Source: an uncultured Oscillospiraceae bacterium (GTDB lineage Bacteria > Bacillota_A > Clostridia > Oscillospirales > Oscillospiraceae). Taken from it: a DNA stretch of 7,764 bases. Shown here in pieces: positions 1-6,450 of this stretch (the stretch's first letter is position 1; every line of letters begins with the position of its first letter). The stretch spans positions 1 to 7,764 of the forward strand of contig CALXDE010000255.1 in NCBI GenBank assembly GCA_944386965.1. The letters run 5' to 3'. Below the pieces are notes generated by a model. That model saw only the letters and a list, made by a program, of their open reading frames with translations, was not told the origin of the DNA and did not search any database. A program made the translations under genes and the position numbers.

Positions 1-1856
1 AGGCTGTAGGTGACGGCGATCTCCATGGTGGAGAAGAAGTCCTCCCGCTCCTGGGTGACGCAGGGGATATCCAGTTCCCGGAAAGCCCGGGCGTAGTGCC
101 GGAGCCGGGGCCCGGGAGAGCGCATGAGGACGGCAAAGTCCTCCGGCACGCAGGGCCGGAGGTGATCCCCGTCCTGGACAGGGAACCCCGCCCGGAGCAT
201 AGAGGCCACCCGTTCCGCCACGAACCGGGCCTCCAAAAGGGGACGGCTGGCAGTGAAGTCCTCCTCCCGGTCCGTATCCACGTCCAGCAGGTGAAATTCC
301 GTCCCGCAGTCCTCTCTGGGCAGGTAGTAGGCCGCGCCGCAGCGGAGCCGCTCCTCATCGCCGTAGTCCATCTCCCCCATCTCCCGGGAGAGAATATTGG
401 AAAAGACGAAGTTGGCTGCCTCCAGCACCTGTGAGCGGGAGCGGAAGTTCTCCGGCAGGAGGATCTTCCGGTCCTCCCCCTCTCCCGCCGCCTCCCGGGG
501 CGGGAAGGTCCGGTACTTCTCCAGGAAGATGGTGGGATCGGCCAGGCGGAACCGGTAGATGGACTGCTTCACGTCCCCCACAGTAAAGAGATTGTGCCGC
601 TCGTAGCTCAGGGCCTCGAAAATGGTGTTCTGGACCTCGTTGGTGTCCTGGTACTCGTCCACCATGATCTCCCGGTACCGGGCGGCCACCCGGACACACA
701 GGTCCGTGGGCGCCCCAGCTCCGTCCAGCAGCAGGGCAATGGCCAGGTGCTCCTGGTCGGAGAAGTCCGCCACGTTCCGCCGCAGCTTCTCCAGGCGGTA
801 GGCCCGGTCAAAGGCCAGCGTCAGGTCCAGCAGGGCCTCCATGGCTGGGGCCGTGGCCCTCAGATCCTCCATGGCCTCCGCCCCGGAGACGTCAAATACC
901 GCCAGGACCTCCTTGACCTCCTTTTTACAGGCGTCCCACAGGGCCTTCATCCGCTGCTTCAGCTCCCCGCCCTCGGCGTCCTTCACCGCCCCCAGCCGGG
1001 GAAACTCCACCTGGGCGCCCCGGAAGCTGTCCCACTGTGTCCCCCGGTCCGCCAAATCCATCAATCCGGCGCCGGCATCCAGGAAACGGGACATGTAGCC
1101 CCTGGCCAGGGCGGCGTTGTCCGCCATCTCCTCCCCGGCATCGCACAGGGCCTCCCCCCAGTGGCGCAGCTTCCGCGCCGCGGCGGTCACCAGAATCTCC
1201 GCGTAGGGCGTGTCATCCACCGACTCCGGCAGGTCCCGCCAGAACGCCTTGGCACTCTCCAGCCACTTCCGCGGGTAGGCGTGGCTCTGGACCTTGCTGT
1301 GGAGGGTCAGCACCAGCTCCTCCAGATTCCGGTCGTCCCGTCCAAAGCCGAAGGTGTCCGCCAGCTGAGACGCCCCGTCCCCGTCCTCCATCCGGGCGTA
1401 GAATTCCTCCATCGCCCCCCGCAGGGCCCGGCGGCGGAGCAGCTCCGCCTCGTTCTCGTCCAGCACCCGGAAGTCCGCCGTCAGGCCGTAAGCCCCCTCG
1501 TTCTCCAGGAGATGGACGTTCTCCCGCAGCAGAGCCGTGCAGAAGGCGTCCACGGTCTTGATGTCCGCCCGATACACCCGGTAAAGCTGCTGCTGGAGGT
1601 GGTAGTCCTCCGTCTCTCCAGAGAGCCGCTCCGTCAGCTCCTGGGCGATGCGGCCCCGCAGCTCCGCCGCCGCGGCCCGGGTATAGGTGATGATGAGGAA
1701 GTCGTCCAGGTGGCAGCGCTCCTCCGCCACATACCGGAACAGCCGCTCCACCAGCACCCGGGTCTTGCCGGACCCGGCGGCGGCGGACACCAGCAGGTTT
1801 CCGCCCCGGTCCTCCACCGCGGCGCGCTGCTGCTCGGTCAGCTGGGTGGTGCTCAT
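1..1856 (-). CDS. addA: AddA helicase-nuclease subunit, N-terminal half (runs off window at base 1)
   Basis: AddA is the UvrD/Rep-type (superfamily 1A) 3'-5' helicase and nuclease subunit of the AddAB heterodimer, which unwinds and resects double-strand DNA ends before RecA loading. The visible 618 residues hold the helicase core: Walker A AAAGSGKT (residues 25-32, K31), motif Ia-like TYTRAAAAEL, TVDAFC (where many relatives read T-hydrophobic-HSFC), Walker B MVDEYQDT (D400, E401), motif III GDVKQSIYRFR (from residue 427) and NFRSRSQ of motif IV (from residue 470). I saw no stop or frameshift between 1856 and 3. AddA proteins are usually about 1,150-1,250 residues, so the later helicase motifs and the C-terminal RecB-like nuclease domain lie beyond base 1. 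The ATG at 1856 is set by the ATGA overlap with addB and a strong Shine-Dalgarno sequence. RecB or another UvrD-like helicase is less likely because addB lies immediately upstream. Confidence 0.95.
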   Translation of the reverse strand, partial: MSTTQLTEQQRAAVEDRGGNLLVSAAAGSGKTRVLVERLFRYVAEERCHLDDFLIITYTRAAAAELRGRIAQELTERLSGETEDYHLQQQLYRVYRADIKTVDAFCTALLRENVHLLENEGAYGLTADFRVLDENEAELLRRRALRGAMEEFYARMEDGDGASQLADTFGFGRDDRNLEELVLTLHSKVQSHAYPRKWLESAKAFWRDLPESVDDTPYAEILVTAAARKLRHWGEALCDAGEEMADNAALARGYMSRFLDAGAGLMDLADRGTQWDSFRGAQVEFPRLGAVKDAEGGELKQRMKALWDACKKEVKEVLAVFDVSGAEAMEDLRATAPAMEALLDLTLAFDRAYRLEKLRRNVADFSDQEHLAIALLLDGAGAPTDLCVRVAARYREIMVDEYQDTNEVQNTIFEALSYERHNLFTVGDVKQSIYRFRLADPTIFLEKYRTFPPREAAGEGEDRKILLPENFRSRSQVLEAANFVFSNILSREMGEMDYGDEERLRCGAAYYLPREDCGTEFHLLDVDTDREEDFTASRPLLEARFVAERVASMLRAGFPVQDGDHLRPCVPEDFAVLMRSPGPRLRHYARAFRELDIPCVTQEREDFFSTMEIAVTYS

Positions 1857-1871
1857 GGCGCGTCCTCCTTT
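1853..1871 (-). promoter_or_regulatory. addA ribosome binding site and addB/addA ATGA overlap
   Basis: Read on the minus strand, AAAGGAGG (1871-1864) lies seven bases before the addA ATG (1856-1854), a near-perfect Shine-Dalgarno match. It falls inside the last codons of addB. The addB stop TGA (1855-1853) and the addA start share bases as ATGA. This fixes the addA start and suggests translational coupling, which suits two subunits needed in equal amounts. Coupling is inferred from the layout. Confidence 0.85.
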
Positions 1872-4800
1872 GTGTTTTCATCCACAAGCTGCCAGAATTC
1901 CTCCGGCGTCACCGGACGGATATAGTCCAGGTGGTCCCGGTCCTGTCCGTCTGTAAAGTGGCAGGCCGAGGCGAACTCGCAGTAGGTACAGGCATTGTCT
2001 CCCTCCCCCCGCCAGCAGGGGTCAGCGTCGATATTCCCCTCCCCCATCTCCCGGGCGATCTGATGGAGGAGGTTGTCCACATAGCGGCTGAGCTTGCCCA
2101 GCTGCGCGGCCGAGGCGATGCCCCGGGTGATGTTGTGGGAGCGGTCCAGGCTGAGAGGCAGATACCGGGGGCCCTCCAGGGCGCCGTGCTCCATGGCCGT
2201 GAGGACCCGGGCATCCCCCAGCAGAAGGCCGCTGCGGCGCAGCTCCCTGTCCACCGCCTTTTTCAGCTGCTCCGGCGTGGTGCCCCGGTCCATGCGCAGC
2301 ATCACGTCCCGGGCGGGGAGATACAGCACCCCGGCCGGGATAATATCCTTTCCATAGAGTGCCCGCCCCTCCCGCTCCAGGGTGAAGAGGTAGAGCAGCA
2401 TCTGCACGTTGAGGCCGTGGCACAAATCTGCCAGGTCAAAGGACTTCTTCCCGGTCTTGTAGTCCACCACCCGGAGATAGAGCTTCTCCCCGTCCAGCCA
2501 TCCGTCCACCCGGTCCACCTTGCCGGAGACGGAGAGGGTGTCCCCCGCCTCCCGGATGGTGATGGCGGGCAGGTCCCCCTTCTCTCCGAAGGAGAGTTCA
2601 AAGGACAGCGGGACAAAGTCCGAGTCCATCAGCTCCCCGGCCACATTGTCCATCACCGTGTGGATGGTCCGGCGCAGGCGGCGGAGCAGGTAGCGGAAGC
2701 GGGCCTCCCGGCCCTCCAGCGCCCCGATGGTCCTGGCGATGTAGTCGTCGATGCAATCCTCCACCAGAGCGTGGAGCTCCCGCTCCGTCAGCGCGGCAAA
2801 CCCGCCCCGGTCCACAGCCGCCCGGGTCACATGCTCCATGACGAAGTGGAGGAAGGTGCCGATCTGGGCGGGGTCCATTCCGGCGGGCGTCCGCTCCCTG
2901 GCCCGCAGGCCGTACTGCATGAAATAGGCGAAGTGGCAGGACTTCACCTTGTCGATGCGGCTGGCGGACATGCGGTAGGTATTGCCGTACAGGGCGCGCA
3001 CCGCTCCGGCGCTGAGCCGCCCCCGGGTCATGCGCCGGGCGCGGTCCATGGCCGCCATTGCCTCCCGGCAGTCCGCCCGCTCCGCCAGAAAACGGCTCAG
3101 GCCGCTCTCCGGCGCGGCGCCCGCCGCCTCCAGGGCCGGCTGCGGCGCCGCCAGGCGAAACCCCCGCCCCGCCGTCTCCTTCTCAATGTCCAATCCCGGG
3201 AACAGCCGCCGCAGCCGCCCCACCACAAAGGCCGGGCGCAGGGCCGTGCCGCTCCGGTCGGCGGCGGGATAGGTCACCCACAGCGCCTGGGCGGGCTTTG
3301 CCAGGGCGGCATAGATGTTCTGCAATTCCAGGGCCATCTGCTCCATGCCCCAGGGCGCCAGCCGCACCCCTCCCGCCAGCAGCACCTCCCGGTCCTCCTC
3401 CGTGAGGATTCCCCGCTGCTCCGACGCGGAGGGCAGAACATGGTCGTTGGCCCCCAGGAGAAACAGCACCTTCACCTGGTGCCGGTCGTTCATGGACAGC
3501 TCGGAGAAGGACACCTGGTCCAGAGCCGCCGGGATGGTCCCCACGCTGTACTGGCTCACCACCAGCTTCATCAGACGCACGAACTCCTCCCGATCCAGGG
3601 GGCTGTCCCCCAGGATCTCCACGAACTCCTCCATGATGTGGCACAGCAGCTCCCAGAGCTGCCGGTACTCATCGGCCAGCTGCAGCTCCCCATGCGCCCG
3701 GAGCCAGTCGGTCTTCTCCTGGAGCTGCCCGGGCAGATCGATCTCCTCCAGAAAGGCCCACAGGGCGGTCGTCTTCTCTCTGGCGGAGGCGGCGTGAAGT
3801 CCATCCGCCAGATGGACCAGGGGCTGACGCACCCGGCGCCGGATGGCGTTGAGCTCCTCCAGCCGGGAGCGCTGGCTCTCGGTCCACTCCTGGCTGTATC
3901 CGTCCGGGTTGCCGTCCCAGTCCTCCTCCTGGAGCCACTGGCGGCCGTGAATGTCCCAGGCGATGGCGTAGTTCTCCAGCAGGTCGCACTGGGCCCGGGA
4001 GATTCCCGCCAGCCCGGTCTTGAGATAGCGGAACATATCCTCGTATTCGTATCCGCCGGTGACCGCGTCCAGAACCGATAGGATCAGCGTCATCACCGGG
4101 TGCTCCAGGATGTCCGTGCGGCTGCTGCGGTAGACCGGGATCTCATAGCGCTCAAAGACGCTCTCCACCGTGGCCGCGTAGTCCGGGAGGTTTCGCACCG
4201 CCACACCGATCTCCCGATAGCGGTACTCCCCCGAAGCGGCCAGACGCCGGATCTGGGCCGCGGCATATTCCACCTCGGTATAGAGGGAATCCGCCTCATA
4301 GAGGTGGACTGGCAGGTCCTCCCCGCCATAGGGGACGGCGGCGCCGAAAAAATGCCGCTCCATATGGCCGAGAGCGCCCCCGTCTCCCCGCGGGGGGAGC
4401 TCCTCGCTCCGCAGGGCGCACCCCTCCCGGGCCGCCAGCTCCGCGAGCTGGTCAAAGGCCCGGTTCCCGGCCCGGAAGATCTCCAGCCGGCTGTCCTTCT
4501 CCCCCAGAAGGGTCACCGTGACGCTGTGGGCACAGTGGAGGAGAATCCGGATCGTCTCCAGTTCCTGGGCGGTGAAGTGGGCAAAGCCGTCCAGATAGAC
4601 GTCCTTTCCCGCGGCGTAGCCGCTCTCCAAAAGCGCGCGGTTGAGCCGGTCCATGTAGTCGGTGAGATTCACCCCGTCCCGGCACAGGCGGCCCAGGTAG
4701 GCGGCGGTGATGAGGGCCACATCCCGGAACTTGTCCGCCGCGCCCCCCTCCTGCGCCTCCGCCTGGGCCATCAGATCCTCCGGCGTGACACAGTAGCGCT

Positions 4801-5176
4801 GGAGCTCCTCGGCCAGATCGATGAACTGCCGGAGGAACGCCACCTTCTGGGAGGGGCGGCGGTACACGGTCAGGACGCTGGATACGTCCTGAATGGCCCG
4901 CTGCATCATCAGCACCTTCCCGCCGTTGTCCAGCGCCGGCTCCCCCAGGCCCCCCACCGCCTCCAGCACCCGCTGACTCAGCCGCCGGAAGGTCAGCACC
5001 TCCCCAAAGCGGCTGGCGGTCGGGCCGCAGGAACGGCACAGGTCCACCTCCGCGGCAAAGGAGGCGTGGTCCGGCACCAGCAGGATCTGGGGGCGCTCCG
5101 CCCCGTTTCGCGCGATGCGCGAGAGCACCGCCCCGGATTTTCCCGTGTTGGCCCGGCCCCGCAGCAGATGAAGCAT
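1853..5176 (-). CDS. addB: AddB helicase-nuclease subunit B, complete
   Basis: AddB is the second subunit of AddAB; in characterised homologues it carries an inactivated helicase fold that recognises Chi, plus a nuclease domain that cuts the 5' strand. The 1,107-residue protein (Bacillus subtilis AddB is about 1,166) starts with a Walker A, GRANTGKS (residues 7-14). Further family landmarks are LDGF (195-198), the IPVYRSSRTDILEHP region (from residue 346) and GANDHVLP (from residue 575). The C-terminal RecB-like nuclease shows GTFLHFVMEH (H777, E781), D888/D891 and the DYKTG motif (D905, K907). Four cysteines match the Fe-S staple of this family: C747, then C1063, C1066 and C1072 (C-x2-C-x5-C). 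Nuclease and cluster therefore look intact. I chose the ATG at 5176 because a purine-rich ribosome site precedes it and the conserved N-terminus begins there. An in-frame GTG at 5218 would add 14 residues not typical of the family. The gene leads an addB-addA operon behind a terminator. Confidence 0.96.
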   Translation of the reverse strand: MLHLLRGRANTGKSGAVLSRIARNGAERPQILLVPDHASFAAEVDLCRSCGPTASRFGEVLTFRRLSQRVLEAVGGLGEPALDNGGKVLMMQRAIQDVSSVLTVYRRPSQKVAFLRQFIDLAEELQRYCVTPEDLMAQAEAQEGGAADKFRDVALITAAYLGRLCRDGVNLTDYMDRLNRALLESGYAAGKDVYLDGFAHFTAQELETIRILLHCAHSVTVTLLGEKDSRLEIFRAGNRAFDQLAELAAREGCALRSEELPPRGDGGALGHMERHFFGAAVPYGGEDLPVHLYEADSLYTEVEYAAAQIRRLAASGEYRYREIGVAVRNLPDYAATVESVFERYEIPVYRSSRTDILEHPVMTLILSVLDAVTGGYEYEDMFRYLKTGLAGISRAQCDLLENYAIAWDIHGRQWLQEEDWDGNPDGYSQEWTESQRSRLEELNAIRRRVRQPLVHLADGLHAASAREKTTALWAFLEEIDLPGQLQEKTDWLRAHGELQLADEYRQLWELLCHIMEEFVEILGDSPLDREEFVRLMKLVVSQYSVGTIPAALDQVSFSELSMNDRHQVKVLFLLGANDHVLPSASEQRGILTEEDREVLLAGGVRLAPWGMEQMALELQNIYAALAKPAQALWVTYPAADRSGTALRPAFVVGRLRRLFPGLDIEKETAGRGFRLAAPQPALEAAGAAPESGLSRFLAERADCREAMAAMDRARRMTRGRLSAGAVRALYGNTYRMSASRIDKVKSCHFAYFMQYGLRARERTPAGMDPAQIGTFLHFVMEHVTRAAVDRGGFAALTERELHALVEDCIDDYIARTIGALEGREARFRYLLRRLRRTIHTVMDNVAGELMDSDFVPLSFELSFGEKGDLPAITIREAGDTLSVSGKVDRVDGWLDGEKLYLRVVDYKTGKKSFDLADLCHGLNVQMLLYLFTLEREGRALYGKDIIPAGVLYLPARDVMLRMDRGTTPEQLKKAVDRELRRSGLLLGDARVLTAMEHGALEGPRYLPLSLDRSHNITRGIASAAQLGKLSRYVDNLLHQIAREMGEGNIDADPCWRGEGDNACTYCEFASACHFTDGQDRDHLDYIRPVTPEEFWQLVDENTKEDAP

Positions 5177-5179
5177 GGT

Positions 5180-5189
5180 CCCTCCCCCT
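5180..5189 (-). promoter_or_regulatory. addB ribosome binding site
   Basis: On the minus strand the purine run AGGGGGAGGG lies three bases before the ATG at 5176 at its nearest edge. Pairing through its 5' half gives a more usual spacing of about seven bases. It supports the ATG at 5176 over the in-frame GTG at 5218, which instead has the poly-T tail of the upstream terminator just before it. Confidence 0.7.
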
Positions 5190-5208
5190 CTCGTGGTTTT
5201 CTGGGACC

Positions 5209-5237
5209 ATCTTATCACAGCGCGAAAAAAAGAACAA
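5209..5237 (-). promoter_or_regulatory. candidate sigma-A-type promoter for addB-addA
   Basis: On the minus strand, TTGTTC (5237-5232, 3 of 6 to TTGACA) is followed after exactly 17 bases by TAAGAT (5214-5209, 4 of 6 to TATAAT). The spacer includes the T-run of the upstream terminator. Transcription would start near base 5202, giving a leader of about 25 bases before the addB ATG. The hexamers are weak matches, so the support comes from the spacing and from the need for a promoter after the terminator. No LexA-like inverted repeat was seen here. Confidence 0.35.
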
Positions 5238-5270
5238 GAAAGAGGTCGCCGGGCGGTGACCTCTTTCTTG
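5225..5270 (-). terminator. Rho-independent terminator of the aconitase-dehydrogenase operon
   Basis: CAAGAAAGAGGTC at 5235-5247 and its exact reverse complement at 5258-5270 form a perfect 13-bp stem around a 10-base centre that can add two inner G-C pairs. Read on the minus strand, the stem is followed by TTC and seven T (5234-5225), the classic U-tract. On the plus strand no T-run follows the stem, so it acts in the minus direction only. It begins 19 bases past the dehydrogenase stop codon. Confidence 0.93.
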
Positions 5271-5289
5271 GACAGTGATTCAATTCGCC

Positions 5290-6435
5290 TTACAGGCCGG
5301 CCAGCGTCTCCAGCACATAGTCCCCGTAGGCCGCGCAGGTGGCGCCGGAGGCATCCCCGGTGACTGCGATCTTGCGCTCCGTCTGGCCGCAGATCTCCAG
5401 CGCCCTGGCCAGCTTGTCCGCCGCGGCGGGGCGGGCGATGTGCCGCAGGAGCAGCTCCGCGGCCTTGAAGATGCTGGAGGGGTTGGCGTAATCCCCCAGG
5501 CCCTCCTCGATCATCCGGGGGGCGGAGCCGTGGATGGCCTCAAACATGGCGTATTGGTCGCCGGTGTTGGCGCTGCCGGCGGTGCCCACGCCGCCCTGGA
5601 TCTGGGCCGCCTCATCGGTGACGATATCCCCATAGAGGTTGGGCAGGACAAAGACCTGAAACCTGCTCCGGATGTCCGGATTCACCAGATTGGCCGTCAT
5701 GATGTCGATGTACCAGTCCTCGGCCTCGATCCCCGGATACTCCGCCGCCACCTCATGGCAGATGGCGGAGAACAGGCCGTCGGTCTTCTTCATGATATTG
5801 GCCTTGGTGACGATGGCCACGCTGGTCTTGCCGTTGTTTTTGGCATACTCAAAGGCCGCCCGGGCGATGCGCCGGGTGCCGGGGAGGGTGGTGACCTTGA
5901 AGTCCATGGCCAGGGTATCCGGGATCTCGATGCCCCGGCTGCCCAGGACGTACTCCCCCTCCGTGTTCTCTCGGAAGAAGATCCAGTCGATGCCCTCCTC
6001 CGGCACGGACACAGGGCGGACATTGGCGTACAGGTCCAGCTCCCGTCGCAGCGTCACATTGGCGCTCTCCAGGGTGCCGCCCTTGGGGGTGGTGGTGGGG
6101 CCCTTGAGCAGCACGTCGCACTCCTTGATCTCCGAGAGCACGCCCTCCGGCACCGACTGCCCCAGGGCCAGCCGGTTCTCGATGGTGAGGCCCTCAATGG
6201 CCTTGAGGACGACTGTCCCGGCGGCGATCTCGTCTCTCAGCAGCGCCTCCAGCACCCGGCAGGCCTGGCGCATGATGATGGGGCCGATGCCGTCGCCGTC
6301 GATGATGCCGATGGTCACCTGCTTCTGCCGGGAGAAATCCTTGGCGGTGTGGGTCATATTCCGGCTGCGCGCGATCTGCTGCTCCAGGAGGGCGCGGAAC
6401 TGCTGACAAGCTTGGTCGATGTAGTTGTTCTCCAT
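5290..6435 (-). CDS. icd: isocitrate dehydrogenase (isocitrate/isopropylmalate dehydrogenase family)
   Basis: This cytosolic beta-decarboxylating dehydrogenase probably converts isocitrate to 2-oxoglutarate and CO2 with reduction of NAD(P)+. The 381 residues begin with a polar extension of about 38 residues, then the first strand IGIIDGDGIGP (42-52). The substrate loop reads SANVTLRREL (S124, N126, R130) and ANVRP (R140). The S-x-N-x3-R pattern is that of isocitrate dehydrogenases rather than 3-isopropylmalate dehydrogenases. RENTEGEY supplies R155 and the catalytic tyrosine Y162. KANIMKKTDG supplies K211, and metal-binding aspartates are D244, D270 and D274. The cofactor loop EAIHGSAPRM (299-308) has R307 where NAD enzymes usually carry Asp, and the C-terminal TGDASGAT stretch (359-366) lacks the Tyr and Arg that hold the NADP phosphate in the E. 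coli enzyme, so cofactor use is unclear. The aconitase gene directly upstream supports the isocitrate assignment. Homoisocitrate dehydrogenase is a less likely alternative. Confidence 0.88.
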   Translation of the reverse strand: MENNYIDQACQQFRALLEQQIARSRNMTHTAKDFSRQKQVTIGIIDGDGIGPIIMRQACRVLEALLRDEIAAGTVVLKAIEGLTIENRLALGQSVPEGVLSEIKECDVLLKGPTTTPKGGTLESANVTLRRELDLYANVRPVSVPEEGIDWIFFRENTEGEYVLGSRGIEIPDTLAMDFKVTTLPGTRRIARAAFEYAKNNGKTSVAIVTKANIMKKTDGLFSAICHEVAAEYPGIEAEDWYIDIMTANLVNPDIRSRFQVFVLPNLYGDIVTDEAAQIQGGVGTAGSANTGDQYAMFEAIHGSAPRMIEEGLGDYANPSSIFKAAELLLRHIARPAAADKLARALEICGQTERKIAVTGDASGATCAAYGDYVLETLAGL

Positions 6436-6450
6436 TATTTTCCGCCCTCC
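6433..6450 (-). promoter_or_regulatory. dehydrogenase ribosome binding site and TAATG stop-start overlap
   Basis: On the minus strand GGAGGG (6450-6445) lies nine bases before the ATG at 6435, inside the last codons of the aconitase gene. The aconitase TAA (6437-6435) and the dehydrogenase ATG (6435-6433) share one A. This fixes the start at 6435 rather than the internal Met27, and indicates one transcript with likely translational coupling. Confidence 0.8.

Larger units (their letters stand above)
5177..5289. other. intergenic gap between the two operons
   Basis: This 113-base gap is the only real non-coding stretch in the window. It holds the minus-strand terminator (5225-5270), the candidate addB promoter (5209-5237) and the addB ribosome site (5180-5189). 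The A/T content of its 5210-5245 part is clearly higher than in the flanking genes. I see no riboswitch fold, tRNA or small ORF with its own support. Confidence 0.8.

Noticed and set aside
1931..4081. A 716-codon plus-strand open frame opposite addB, with others opposite addA (594-1925), addB (4100-5278) and the dehydrogenase (5275-6459), forming an almost continuous antisense open stretch.
   Set aside because: Each is in exact codon register with the real minus-strand gene opposite it. In that register, antisense stops correspond to the sense codons TTA, CTA and TCA, which this G/C-ending codon usage avoids. The predicted proteins are low in complexity (rich in Leu, Gly, Pro, His, Arg, Val) with no recognisable domain, whereas the opposite frames show full conserved motif sets.
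4386..4395. The G/C palindrome CCCCGCGGGG within addB, considered as a hairpin or regulatory site.
   Set aside because: It is coding sequence (around LPPRGDGG), is not followed by a T-run, and perfect G/C palindromes of this length are expected by chance in such G+C-rich DNA.
5177..5218. An upstream in-frame GTG start for addB at 5218, adding 14 residues.
   Set aside because: The extra residues do not resemble the family N-terminus. The GTG follows the terminator T-tract with no Shine-Dalgarno sequence, and it overlaps the candidate -10. The ATG at 5176 has a purine-rich site and starts directly at the conserved MLHLLRGRANTGKS.
5177..5289. A LexA/SOS box upstream of addB, searched for because addAB repairs DNA.
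   Set aside because: No GAAC-n4-GTTC-type or similar inverted repeat is present. The only strong inverted repeat is the terminator stem.
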